Positions 44,123 through 51,846 of a stretch of DNA of 64,000 bases are shown in pieces. A program made the translations under genes and the position numbers. The notes beneath the pieces were generated by a model. It searched no databases. It had not been told where the DNA came from and saw nothing but the letters and a program-made list of their open reading frames with translations. Source of the stretch: Thalassobius vesicularis (GTDB taxonomy: Bacteria > Pseudomonadota > Alphaproteobacteria > Rhodobacterales > Rhodobacteraceae); the NCBI RefSeq assembly GCF_004799325.1, contig NZ_SSMD01000001.1:372001-436000 (forward strand), given 5' to 3'. Each line of letters opens with the position of its first letter. Positions within the stretch are counted from its first letter, which is position 1.

Positions 44123-46162
44123 CTAACCGGCTTCGCGCAGAACGTCCAGAAAGGCCGCGCCAAAGCGTTCGGCCCGCCGGTCGCCAAGGATACGCACCAT
44201 CGCGGCATCGTCCTGCGGGCGGGTCTGCGCGATCTTGGCCAAGAGCGAGGCCGAACAGCTGAGTGGTTTGTCCAGCCCGTCCTCGCCACGCGACAGATCG
44301 GCCTGCACCTCGAGCAGTCGGTCATAAAGGCTGCCTGCCTCGCGCCCGGCCAGTTTGCGACGCTGGGGGTGGACGGCCTCGGCCGCGCCAGTGATCACCT
44401 CAAGGAAAGTGTCGCCGTAGCGTTCCAGTTTTTTCGCGCCAACGCCGCTGACGCCCGCCATCTGGTCCAGCGTGGTGGGGCGGCGCTCGGCCATCTCGAT
44501 CAGGGTGCGGTCGTTGAAGATGACGTAGGCGGGGACGTTCGCGGCCTCGGCCAGCGCGCGGCGTTTGGCCTTGAGCGCAGAGAGCAACGGCGCGTCCTCG
44601 TCCGAGACCAGCGCCTTGACGGCGGGGCGGCGGGGCGCGTCGCGGATGGTGTCGCGGCGCAGGTCGATCTGGGCCTCGCCGCGCAGGATCGGGCGGGCGG
44701 CCTCGGTCATTTGCAGCGCGCCGTGGCGGTCGGGGTTGGGGCGGATCAGGTCGTGCCCCATCATCTGCCGGAAAATCGCCTGCCACTGGCGTTTGTCATA
44801 CTCGCGTCCGACGCCAAAGGTGGGCAGCGTGTCGTGCCCTTTCTCGCGGATGCGGTCGGTCAGGTTGCCCAGCAGGATGTCGATCAGGTGGCCCGAGCCG
44901 TACCATTCCTCGGTCCGCAGGATGGCGGACAGGGCCATGCGGACGGGCTGCGTGCCGTCGAAGATTTCGGGCGGAGAGTCGCACAGATCGCAGTTGCCGC
45001 ACTTCACCTCGGTTTCCCCGAAGTAGCGCAGCAGGGTGGCGCGCCGACAGTGCAGAGCCTCGGCCAGACCCAGCAGGGCGTTCAGGCGGGCGTGATCGGC
45101 AGAGCGGCGTTCGGGCGGGGCGAGCCCCTCGTCGATTTGGGCGCGGCGCAGGCGGATGTCATCGGGGCCGAACAGGGTCAGGGTTTCGGCGGGGGCGCCG
45201 TCACGACCCGCGCGGCCGATTTCCTGGTAATACGCCTCGATGGATTTGGGCAGGTCGGCGTGGGCGACCCAGCGGATGTCGGGCTTGTCGATGCCCATCC
45301 CGAAGGCGACCGTGGCGACGACGATCAGGCCGTCCTCGCGCTGGAAGCGGGTTTCGGTGTGGCGACGGTCGTCGGCCTCCATCCCGCCGTGATAGTGGCA
45401 GGCGGCATGGCCAGCCTCGCGCAGGGCCTGGGCCAGCGCCTCGGTCTTGGCGCGGGTGCCGCAATAGACGATGCCGGACTGGCCTTTGCGGGCGGCGGCG
45501 AAGCTCAGGATCTGCTGGCGCGGGTTGTTTTTCGCGGCAAAGGCCAGGTGGATGTTGGGCCGGTCAAACCCGCGCAGGAAGGTTTGCGGCGGTTGGCCGT
45601 CGAACAGACGCTCGACAATCTCGGCGCGGGTTTCGGCGTCGGCGGTGGCGGTGAAGGCCGCCAGAGGCACATTCAGCGCGCGGCGCAATTCGCCGATCCG
45701 CAGGTAGTCGGGACGGAAATCGTGGCCCCATTGGCTAACGCAATGCGCCTCGTCCACGGCGATCAGGTTCACGCCGATGCGGCGCAGCATCCCGAGGGAG
45801 GACCCGGCGGACAGGCGTTCGGGCGCGATGTAGAGCAGCTTCAGCCGGCCGGCCTCCAGCGCCTCCCACACGGCATCGGTTTCCTCAGGCGTGTTGCCGC
45901 TGGTCAGTGCGCCGGCCTCGACCCCCGCTTCGCGCAGGGCGCGGACCTGATCGCGCATCAACGCAATCAACGGGGAAATCACGACCGTCACCCCGTCACG
46001 CAGCAGCGCGGGCAGCTGGAAACACAGGGATTTGCCCCCGCCCGTCGGCATGATCGCCAGCACGTTCTGCCCGGCGGCGACCGCTTGCACGACGTCATCC
46101 TGGCCGTCGCGAAAGGCGTCGAATCCGAATACGTCCTTCAGGATGGTCTGCGCGGGGGACAT
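44123..46162 (-). CDS. recQ: ATP-dependent DNA helicase RecQ
   Basis: A 679-residue helicase: superfamily-2 core with Walker A MPTGGGKSLCFQLPAL, the DEAH box AVDEAHCVSQWGHDFRPDY, ATVAFGMGIDKPDIRWVAH, YYQEIGRAGRDG, a zinc-binding four-cysteine cluster CRRATLLRYFGE..CGNCDLCDSPP, winged-helix RQC domain (about 405-515) and a C-terminal HRDC domain (about 590-670). It acts in RecF-pathway recombination and fork repair. No truncation. It may be co-transcribed with yaaA downstream. Confidence 0.97.
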   Translation of the reverse strand: MSPAQTILKDVFGFDAFRDGQDDVVQAVAAGQNVLAIMPTGGGKSLCFQLPALLRDGVTVVISPLIALMRDQVRALREAGVEAGALTSGNTPEETDAVWEALEAGRLKLLYIAPERLSAGSSLGMLRRIGVNLIAVDEAHCVSQWGHDFRPDYLRIGELRRALNVPLAAFTATADAETRAEIVERLFDGQPPQTFLRGFDRPNIHLAFAAKNNPRQQILSFAAARKGQSGIVYCGTRAKTEALAQALREAGHAACHYHGGMEADDRRHTETRFQREDGLIVVATVAFGMGIDKPDIRWVAHADLPKSIEAYYQEIGRAGRDGAPAETLTLFGPDDIRLRRAQIDEGLAPPERRSADHARLNALLGLAEALHCRRATLLRYFGETEVKCGNCDLCDSPPEIFDGTQPVRMALSAILRTEEWYGSGHLIDILLGNLTDRIREKGHDTLPTFGVGREYDKRQWQAIFRQMMGHDLIRPNPDRHGALQMTEAARPILRGEAQIDLRRDTIRDAPRRPAVKALVSDEDAPLLSALKAKRRALAEAANVPAYVIFNDRTLIEMAERRPTTLDQMAGVSGVGAKKLERYGDTFLEVITGAAEAVHPQRRKLAGREAGSLYDRLLEVQADLSRGEDGLDKPLSCSASLLAKIAQTRPQDDAAMVRILGDRRAERFGAAFLDVLREAG

Positions 46163-46230
46163 GGGCCTGTTTTCTATATCTGCTCAGGCCCAAGTTTTCC
46201 CACACTACGGGTAGTGGGGCAAGGGCGCGA

Positions 46231-46518
46231 TCAGTAGAACAGCGCCATATTGTTCACCAGAATGATGCGCAGCATGATGATGCCAAGGATCACCACCAGC
46301 GGCGCCAGATCCAGCCCGCCCATCGAAGGCAGCACGCGGCGGATCGGGCCGTAGAGCGGCTCTAGCAGCCGGTTCAGGCCGTACCAGATCTGCGCGACGA
46401 ATTGCTGACGCAGGTTCAACACCTGAAAGCTGATCAGCCAGCTCATGATGACATGGGCCAGGATCACGTACCAGACCAGGTCCAGCAGCAGCATCAGGAT
46501 TTGAAACAGTGACATCAT
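46231..46518 (-). CDS. YggT-family membrane protein
   Basis: A 95-residue integral membrane protein with two to three hydrophobic helices (about 5-27 and 70-92). The conserved YggT signature is RLLEPLYGPIRRVLPSMGGLDLAPLVVILGI, with LISFQVLNLRQQFVAQIWYGLN before it. Members are linked to osmotic/potassium homeostasis and cell-division-associated regions; the precise role is unclear. The ATG at 46518 follows GGAGAATTG. The longer in-frame start at 46716 is antisense to the thioesterase gene and rejected. Confidence 0.9.
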   Translation of the reverse strand: MMSLFQILMLLLDLVWYVILAHVIMSWLISFQVLNLRQQFVAQIWYGLNRLLEPLYGPIRRVLPSMGGLDLAPLVVILGIIMLRIILVNNMALFY

Positions 46519-46642
46519 GGGGCAATTCTCCGTCTTTGCCCAACAGGTAAGCATCCGCGACGCAAAGGGCAAGCGTTTGACGCCCGGTTCGGGTTGACGG
46601 CGTTTCGCAGTTGCAGCATCTGGCAGGGAAAGGAGTCCGCCC

Positions 46643-47179
46643 ATGTACCCCGTCCTGCGCTTTACCAAGGAATTCATCAAATTCCGCAACGCCCCGGCGC
46701 TGCCCTTTGACGGCACGCATGTGTCGCATCACATGTGCCTGCCCTGGGACATCGACCTGTGGATGGAGCTGAACAACGGCCGGACGCTGACCCTGTACGA
46801 TCTGGGCCGGATGATCCTGGCCAAACGCGCGGGCCTGCTGGGCGCGATGAAGCGCAACCGCTGGGGCATGACGATGGCCGGGGCCTGCGTCCGCTATCGC
46901 CGCCGCATCCGGGTGTTCGAGGTGATCGAGATGCGCTCGCGCGCGGTGTGCTGGGACAACCGCTTCATCTATATCGAGCAGTCGATGTGGAAATCCGACG
47001 GCGAATGCGCCAACCATATCGTCTACCGAACCGCCGTCACGGACCGGAACGGGATCGTCGCGCCCGAGACGGTGATCCGCGACATCATGGTCACCGTCCC
47101 CGAGGTCAAAACCCCCGAATGGATCGCCACCTGGATCGCTGCCGAGGGTCAGCGCCCTTGGCCGCCGATGCAGGATTGA
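46643..47179 (+). CDS. Acyl-CoA thioesterase-like protein (4HBT superfamily)
   Basis: A 178-residue hotdog-fold protein of the THEM6/4HBT_2 type. The block LPWDIDLWMELNNGRTLTLYDLGR corresponds to the catalytic helix of 4HBT thioesterases (Asp/Asn-rich), followed by RYRRRIRVFEVIEMRSRAVCWDNRFIYIEQSMW. A CoA-thioester substrate is predicted, but its identity is not. GGGAAAGGAG precedes the ATG at 46643. It is divergent from yggT. Confidence 0.85.
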   Translation: MYPVLRFTKEFIKFRNAPALPFDGTHVSHHMCLPWDIDLWMELNNGRTLTLYDLGRMILAKRAGLLGAMKRNRWGMTMAGACVRYRRRIRVFEVIEMRSRAVCWDNRFIYIEQSMWKSDGECANHIVYRTAVTDRNGIVAPETVIRDIMVTVPEVKTPEWIATWIAAEGQRPWPPMQD

Positions 47180-47253
47180 CTTGCCAGCGTTACATTTAGC
47201 CTGCCATAACCTTGATTAACTTGTGGTCTAGCCAAGGATGATTGGGGCAATCC

Positions 47254-48594
47254 ATGCGCAAACGCATCTGGGGATGGTTTTTCTTTGACTGGGCCAGCCA
47301 GCCGTATAACACGCTGCTGATCACGTTCATTTTTGCGCCATATATCAAAGAGTTGCTGGGCGACGGCACCGCTGCCCAATCGGCGTGGGGCTTTGGCATC
47401 GGTGCGGCGGGCTTCGTGATCGCCGTTCTGGCGCCGATCCTGGGCGCGATGGCGGACACCTCGGGCAACCGGATGCGCTGGATCTGGCTGTTCTCGGTCA
47501 TGTACGTGCTGGGTGCGTTCGGCCTGTGGTGGGCCGCCCCCGGCCATTTCAACCTGACCCTGACCCTGCTGTGGTTCGCCGTCGGCATGATCGGGATGGA
47601 GTTCGCGACGATCTTTACCAACTCGATGCTGCCCGATCTGGGCACCGAGGAAGACATAGGCCGGATTTCCGGCAACGGCTGGGCGTTCGGCTATGTCGGC
47701 GGGCTGTTTGCGCTGGTCATCATGCTGGTGTTCTTTGCCGAAAGCGCGACCACCGGCAAAACCTTTGTCGGCCTGTCCCCTGCCCTGGGTCTGGATGCCG
47801 AAGCGCGCGAAGGCACCCGTTTCGTCGGCCCGCTGACGGCGATCTGGTACGCGGTTTTCATGATCCCGTTCTTCCTGTGGGTCCGCGATCCCAAACCCGC
47901 CAAACCGCCCAAAGGCGCCGTGCAGAAAGCATTGAAAGAGGTCGTCAGCACCCTGAAGGCCCTGCCATCCAACCCGTCGCTGTTCGCCTATCTGGCCTCG
48001 TCGATGTTCTACCGGGACGCGCTGAACGGCATGTACGTGTTCGGCGGCATCTACGCCGCGGGCGTGCTGGGCTGGAGCGTCGTGGACACCGGTGTGTTCG
48101 GCATCCTGGCCATCATCTCGGGCGCGATCTTTGCCTGGCTGGGCGGCCATGCGGACAAGAAATTTGGCCCCAAACCTGTGATCAAGGCGTGCATCCTGGT
48201 CCTCAGCTTCGTGGCGATCTCGATCGTGTTCGTGGCGCGTGACAGCGTGTACGGCATTCCGGTTGCCGAAGGCTCGAAACTGCCGGACATCGTGTTCTAC
48301 GTGCTGGGCGCGTTGATCGGCGCGGCAGGGGGCGTGATCCAGTCGGCCAGCCGGACGATGATGGTGCGCCAAGCCAACCCCGAAAAGATGACCGAGGCCT
48401 TCGGGCTGTACGCATTGGCGGGCAAGGCGACCTCGTTCCTGGCGCCGCTGTCCATCGGTGTGATGACGGCAGTGACACAAAGCCAGCAACTGGGCGTTTC
48501 TCCGCTGATCGTGCTTTTCCTTATCGGACTGGTCCTGCTACGCTGGGTCAAACCCGAAGGGAACCGCCAAACATGGTCCGACGCCTCCTCCTGA
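47254..48594 (+). CDS. MFS transporter, UMF1/Atg22 family
   Basis: A 446-residue protein with about 12 transmembrane helices. The opening RKRIWGWFFFDWASQPYNTLLITFIFAPYI is the hallmark of the UMF1 group, related to yeast Atg22 vacuolar effluxers. ADTSGNRMRW forms the MFS motif A equivalent in loop 2-3. A long central loop (about 205-230) carries KPAKPPKGAV. Substrate unknown, perhaps amino acid or peptide efflux. A TTG at 47242 could add four residues; the ATG at 47254 is used. Its 3' end overlaps mepA by 22 bases. Confidence 0.88.
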   Translation: MRKRIWGWFFFDWASQPYNTLLITFIFAPYIKELLGDGTAAQSAWGFGIGAAGFVIAVLAPILGAMADTSGNRMRWIWLFSVMYVLGAFGLWWAAPGHFNLTLTLLWFAVGMIGMEFATIFTNSMLPDLGTEEDIGRISGNGWAFGYVGGLFALVIMLVFFAESATTGKTFVGLSPALGLDAEAREGTRFVGPLTAIWYAVFMIPFFLWVRDPKPAKPPKGAVQKALKEVVSTLKALPSNPSLFAYLASSMFYRDALNGMYVFGGIYAAGVLGWSVVDTGVFGILAIISGAIFAWLGGHADKKFGPKPVIKACILVLSFVAISIVFVARDSVYGIPVAEGSKLPDIVFYVLGALIGAAGGVIQSASRTMMVRQANPEKMTEAFGLYALAGKATSFLAPLSIGVMTAVTQSQQLGVSPLIVLFLIGLVLLRWVKPEGNRQTWSDASS

Positions 48595-49484
48595 TTGCCA
48601 CTGCGTTTTTGATCGCCTCTTGCGGCGGGACGACGACCCCGGTGCCGCATCGCGCGGCGCAGGCTGATATTCCGATCGCCATGCGCTCGGTCGAGGCGAA
48701 GAAGCTGTTCGGCGCGCAGTCCAAGGGCTCGGCCCAACCGGCGGAACCGCTGGGCAGCTACGCCAAGGGCTGTCTGGCCGGCGGCGCGCAATTGCCCGAG
48801 ACCGGCCCGACCTGGCAAGCCATGCGCCTGAGCCGCAACCGCAACTGGGGCTATCCCGAGACGCTGGGATTCATCCGCGACCTGTCGGCCAAAGCGGCGC
48901 AAATGCCGGGCTGGAAGGGGCTGTATATCGGCGACGTCAGCCAGCCGCGCGGCGGGCCGATGCTGACCGGGCACCGGAGCCACCAGATCGGTCTGGACAT
49001 CGACGTCTGGATGCTGCCGCCCAAACGGCTGGACCTGAGCCGCGCCGAACGCGAGGCTATCTCCTCGATTTCATTGAGAAAATCCAACGGTGCCTATGTC
49101 AATGAGAACTGGACACCGCAGCACCACGAGCTGATGAAGGCCGCCGCGCAAGACCCGCGTGTCGCCCGGATTTTCGTGTTCCCCGGTGCCAAGGTGCGCA
49201 TGTGCCAGGACGAAAAGGGCGACCGTTCGTATCTGCGCAAGATCCGGCCGTGGTGGGGGCATCACTACCATTTCCACGTCCGGCTGAACTGCCCGGCGGG
49301 TGCGAATTGCGATGAGCAGGATGCTCCGCCGCCCGGCGACGGCTGCAAGGATGCCGAGCAGTGGGTCTATGACATCCTGCACCCCAAACCGCCGGACCCC
49401 AACGCGCCGAAACCCAAGCCGCGGCGTGAACTGACAATGAGCGACCTGCCCGGCCAATGCGTCAACGTCTTGCAATCGCAGTAA
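48573..49484 (+). CDS. mepA: Penicillin-insensitive murein endopeptidase MepA
   Basis: A 303-residue M74 zinc peptidase that cleaves the D-Ala-mDAP cross-links of peptidoglycan. A lipobox is visible (ATAFLIASCGG), so it is probably a lipoprotein. Catalytic motifs are GPMLTGHRSHQIGLDIDVWMLP (His and Asp zinc ligands) and WWGHHYHFHVRLNCP. Conserved cysteines occur at CLAGG, RMCQDEKGD, LNCPAGANCDEQ and DGCKDAEQW. GAAGGGAACC precedes the ATG. It overlaps both neighbours, indicating a translationally linked unit. Confidence 0.95.
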   Translation: MVRRLLLIATAFLIASCGGTTTPVPHRAAQADIPIAMRSVEAKKLFGAQSKGSAQPAEPLGSYAKGCLAGGAQLPETGPTWQAMRLSRNRNWGYPETLGFIRDLSAKAAQMPGWKGLYIGDVSQPRGGPMLTGHRSHQIGLDIDVWMLPPKRLDLSRAEREAISSISLRKSNGAYVNENWTPQHHELMKAAAQDPRVARIFVFPGAKVRMCQDEKGDRSYLRKIRPWWGHHYHFHVRLNCPAGANCDEQDAPPPGDGCKDAEQWVYDILHPKPPDPNAPKPKPRRELTMSDLPGQCVNVLQSQ

Positions 49485-50371
49485 TTTTTCTGGCTCTGCT
49501 GGTCGGCCTTGCCGACCGGCGGCCGTTTGATCCCGGCCCGGCTTTGCTGGATCGGGTGCTGGATTTGCCTCGGGACCGGTCCCGGCTGGGGGGCTATTCG
49601 GGGCTGCATCTGGCGGAGGACGGGGCGGAATTCGTCATCGTCTCGGATCGCGGGCGCGTGTTGCGGGGAAGCCTGCTGCGCGAGGGCGGGCACCTGTCCG
49701 GAGTGCGCGCGAAACCGATTTTGTCGCTGCGGGATACGCGGGGCAAACCGGTGCGGGGGATGGCAAATGACGCCGAAGGGGTGGCCGTTGCGCCGGACGG
49801 CACGCTGTTCGTCAGTTTTGAGGGCGCGCATCAGATACTTGCCTATCCCGTCGGCGAAACGACCGGCGCACGCATTGAAACGCCCATCTTTTTCGCCACC
49901 CTGCCGAGCAACGGCGGGCTGGAGGCGCTGGCGATCGACCCCGAGGGCCGCCTGATCACCATCCCCGAGCGCAGTTTCCGGCGCAATCGCGCAACCCCCG
50001 TCTATCGGCAGGACGTGGACGGCTGGACCGAGCTGCCGGGATACGTGCGCAGCCACGGATTTCTGCCGGTCGGCGCGGATGTCGGCCCCGACGGACGGCT
50101 GTATATTCTGGAACGGCACTTTGCCGGATTGGGCTTTGCTAGCCGGGTCCGCTCGTTCGCGCTGGGGCCGGAGCTGAGCGACGCGCGGCTGATCCTGCGC
50201 ACCCCCGCCCGCCGGCATGGCAACCTGGAGGGGCTGTCGGTCTGGCGCGACGGGCAAGGGCAAATCCGGCTGACCATGATCTCGGACGACAATTTCCTGG
50301 CGCTGCTGCCCGGCCAGATCGTGGAATACATTTTGCCGAAATCCCTTGCAAACAAGGGCGCAACCCACTAA
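49457..50371 (+). CDS. Esterase-like activity of phytase family protein
   Basis: A 304-residue exported protein (hydrophobic N-terminus RLAIAVIFLALLVGLAD). It has a beta-propeller-like sequence: LGGYSGLHLAEDGAEFVIVSDRG, NDAEGVAVAPDGTLFVSFEG, NGGLEALAIDPEGRLITIPE and NLEGLSVWRDGQGQIRLTMISDDN, matching the phytase-like esterase domain (PF13449). Substrate unknown. It starts 28 bases inside mepA. Confidence 0.85.
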   Translation: MRQRLAIAVIFLALLVGLADRRPFDPGPALLDRVLDLPRDRSRLGGYSGLHLAEDGAEFVIVSDRGRVLRGSLLREGGHLSGVRAKPILSLRDTRGKPVRGMANDAEGVAVAPDGTLFVSFEGAHQILAYPVGETTGARIETPIFFATLPSNGGLEALAIDPEGRLITIPERSFRRNRATPVYRQDVDGWTELPGYVRSHGFLPVGADVGPDGRLYILERHFAGLGFASRVRSFALGPELSDARLILRTPARRHGNLEGLSVWRDGQGQIRLTMISDDNFLALLPGQIVEYILPKSLANKGATH

Positions 50372-50380
50372 ACGCCGCCC

Positions 50381-50399
50381 GTTCCCGATGGTCGGGAAC
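50381..50399 (+). promoter_or_regulatory. Hairpin upstream of the queuosine-precursor transporter gene
   Basis: GTTCCCGA-TGG-TCGGGAAC is a perfect 8-bp stem between two genes, 36 bases before the transporter start. ACCATG occurs twice just after it. I looked for a preQ1 riboswitch and the conserved elements do not fit, so this is only a structured leader or a weak terminator. Confidence 0.4.
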
Positions 50400-50434
50400 C
50401 ATGTCGCCGCTACCATGTAAAAACGGATCAGAAA

Positions 50435-51070
50435 ATGAACCGCACCCATATTCCTGGCATTCTTGCCATGGCTGCCATCGTTGTGGCCGCCAATATCCTC
50501 GTCCAATTCCTGTTCGGCCAATGGCTGACCTGGGGGGCGTTTACCTATCCCTTCACTTTCCTGGTCACCGACGTGATGAACCGCGTCTATGGCGCAGGCC
50601 CCGCGCGCAAGGTCGTCGTGGCCGGTTTCGTCGTGGGCGTCATCTGCTCGCTGATCGGCACGCAGATCATGCTTGAGGGCGACGGCTACACCTATCCGGC
50701 CGTCACGCTGCGTATCGCCATCGGCTCGGGCCTGGCGTTCCTTGTGGCGCAACTTGTTGATATCTCTGTGTTTAACAGCCTGCGCAACGGCAGCTGGTGG
50801 CGCGCGCCGCTGGCCTCGACGCTGGTGGGCAGCTCGCTGGACACGGCGATCTTCTTCAGCATCGCGTTTTCGGCGGCCCTGACCGGGCTGGAACCGATGA
50901 ACGATGTCAGCTGGGCGAACGAAGCCCTGCCGCTGATCGGCGTCGGCCCCGTGGTGCCGCTGTGGGTCTCGCTGGGCTTTGCCGACTGGCTGGTGAAGCT
51001 GTCGCTTGCTTTGGTGGCACTTGTGCCGTTCCGCATCATCGTGGGGGCACTTACTACCCGCACCACATGA
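50435..51070 (+). CDS. Queuosine precursor transporter (YhhQ/VUT family)
   Basis: A 211-residue membrane protein with about six helices. Conserved family features are WGAFTYPFTFLVTDVMNRVYG, VVAGFVVGVICSLIGTQIM, IAIGSGLAFLVAQLVDISVFNSLR, and WWRAPLASTLVGSSLDTAIFFSIAF. E. coli YhhQ (QueP) imports preQ0/preQ1, so this organism can probably scavenge queuosine precursors. Monocistronic; a TTGACA-type promoter begins 8 bases after its stop. Confidence 0.92.
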   Translation: MNRTHIPGILAMAAIVVAANILVQFLFGQWLTWGAFTYPFTFLVTDVMNRVYGAGPARKVVVAGFVVGVICSLIGTQIMLEGDGYTYPAVTLRIAIGSGLAFLVAQLVDISVFNSLRNGSWWRAPLASTLVGSSLDTAIFFSIAFSAALTGLEPMNDVSWANEALPLIGVGPVVPLWVSLGFADWLVKLSLALVALVPFRIIVGALTTRTT

Positions 51071-51077
51071 TTTTGTT

Positions 51078-51110
51078 TTGACATTGAGCATTTCTGTGCC
51101 ACGCTACCAG
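51078..51110 (+). promoter_or_regulatory. Promoter of the candidate small RNA
   Basis: A consensus TTGACA (51078-51083) starts just after the transporter stop. The -10 is less clear; ACGCTA at 51101-51106 has the right 17-base spacing. Confidence 0.5.
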
Positions 51111-51140
51111 TGTGAACAACATTCGAAAGGAGGTGCTCTA

Positions 51141-51194
51141 GTGTCTAACGGGATCGCGGAGAATGGTGTTGGGACAGCGTGGAGGATACGCTAA
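51141..51194 (+). CDS. 17-codon ORF inside the candidate small RNA
   Basis: GTG start seven bases after AAAGGAGG, encoding VSNGIAENGVGTAWRIR then TAA. The SD spacing is ideal, but the SD is predicted to be masked by the downstream CACCTCCTT. It may be a regulatory leader peptide rather than a functional protein. Confidence 0.4.
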   Translation: MSNGIAENGVGTAWRIR

Positions 51195-51265
51195 CGGGGC
51201 AACCCTCGGGTGCGTAAATCCAAGTTGGTGACCATCTAACCAGGGCCACCTCCTTCAATCTCTGG

Positions 51266-51298
51266 GGGCCGCACCGCAAGGGCGGCCCTCTTGCTTTG
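51266..51298 (+). terminator. Terminator of the candidate small RNA
   Basis: GGGCCGC, loop ACCGCAAGG, GCGGCCC, followed by TCTTGCTTT. Confidence 0.65.
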
Positions 51299-51366
51299 CC
51301 GATGGTGTTACAATCGGTTAACCCCGGAAACTGTAAGAAAACCGCCGAAAACCGTACGATTCGAAA

Positions 51367-51789
51367 ATGCTGCGCATCACCGACACGATCACCATTCACG
51401 ACTGGGAGCTGACCGAGCAGTTCATGCGCGCCTCGGGCCCCGGCGGGCAGAACGTGAACAAGGTGTCCTCGGCGGTGGAACTGCGGTTCGAGGCAGAGCG
51501 CAGCCCCTCGCTGACGCCGCCGGTCAAGGCGCGGCTGAAACGGCTGGCCGGTCGGCGCTGGACAAAGGACGGCGCGATCGTGCTGCAATGCGACGAGACC
51601 CGCAGCCAGACCCGCAACCGCGAGATCGTGCGCCAACGCCTGGCCGAACTGATCGAACAGGCCACCCACGCGCCCAAGCGGCGCATCCCCACCAAACCGA
51701 CCAAAGCCAGCCAACGCCGCCGGATCGAGGCCAAGAAACAACGCGGAGAGGTCAAGGCCCTGCGCACCCGCCCCGGCCAGCCAGAATGA
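51367..51789 (+). CDS. arfB: Alternative ribosome-rescue factor ArfB (YaeJ)
   Basis: A 140-residue peptidyl-tRNA hydrolase that releases stalled ribosomes. It has the catalytic GGQ in RASGPGGQNVNKVSSAVELRF and a basic C-terminal tail (PKRRIPTKPTKASQRRRIEAKKQRGEVKALR) that inserts in the empty mRNA channel. Length is typical. No strong Shine-Dalgarno is visible, so the ATG at 51367 is chosen from family similarity. It is preceded by the candidate small RNA, which is suggestive given that both concern ribosome function. Confidence 0.95.
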   Translation: MLRITDTITIHDWELTEQFMRASGPGGQNVNKVSSAVELRFEAERSPSLTPPVKARLKRLAGRRWTKDGAIVLQCDETRSQTRNREIVRQRLAELIEQATHAPKRRIPTKPTKASQRRRIEAKKQRGEVKALRTRPGQPE

Positions 51790-51846
51790 TCCAGCCGGAA
51801 TAATACGGGCTGGACAGACGCTCGATTGGCGCAGAATGTCGCCCAC

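Larger units (their letters stand above)
51112..51298 (+). ncRNA. Candidate structured small RNA with internal anti-Shine-Dalgarno sequence
   Basis: Between its own TTGACA promoter and a terminator, this 187-base stretch contains AAGGAGGTG (51127-51135), perfectly complementary to CACCTCCTT (51247-51255). It also has a hairpin AGCGT-GGAGGAT-ACGCT (51176-51192) whose loop could compete for the same pairing, and a closing terminator hairpin GGGCCGC / GCGGCCC (51266-51288). CACCTCCTT equals the anti-SD tail of 16S rRNA. Protein-coding potential is limited to a 17-codon ORF. No known RNA family was recognised. Confidence 0.6.

Noticed and set aside
43790-46237. 815-codon open frame opposite recQ
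   Set aside because: Low-complexity Gly/Val/Gln composition, antisense to a complete RecQ.
50372-50434. preQ1 riboswitch before the queuosine-precursor transporter
   Set aside because: There is a hairpin and an A-rich stretch, but the loop is only three bases and the conserved preQ1-I/II/III elements are not present.
49367-51091. 574-codon minus-strand frame opposite the phytase-like and transporter genes
   Set aside because: Antisense shadow without recognisable domains.
51112-51298. Fragment of a 16S rRNA 3' end, SRP RNA or tmRNA
   Set aside because: Only the nine-base CACCTCCTT matches 16S; no SRP GGAA tetraloop domain and no tmRNA tag or acceptor stem are present.
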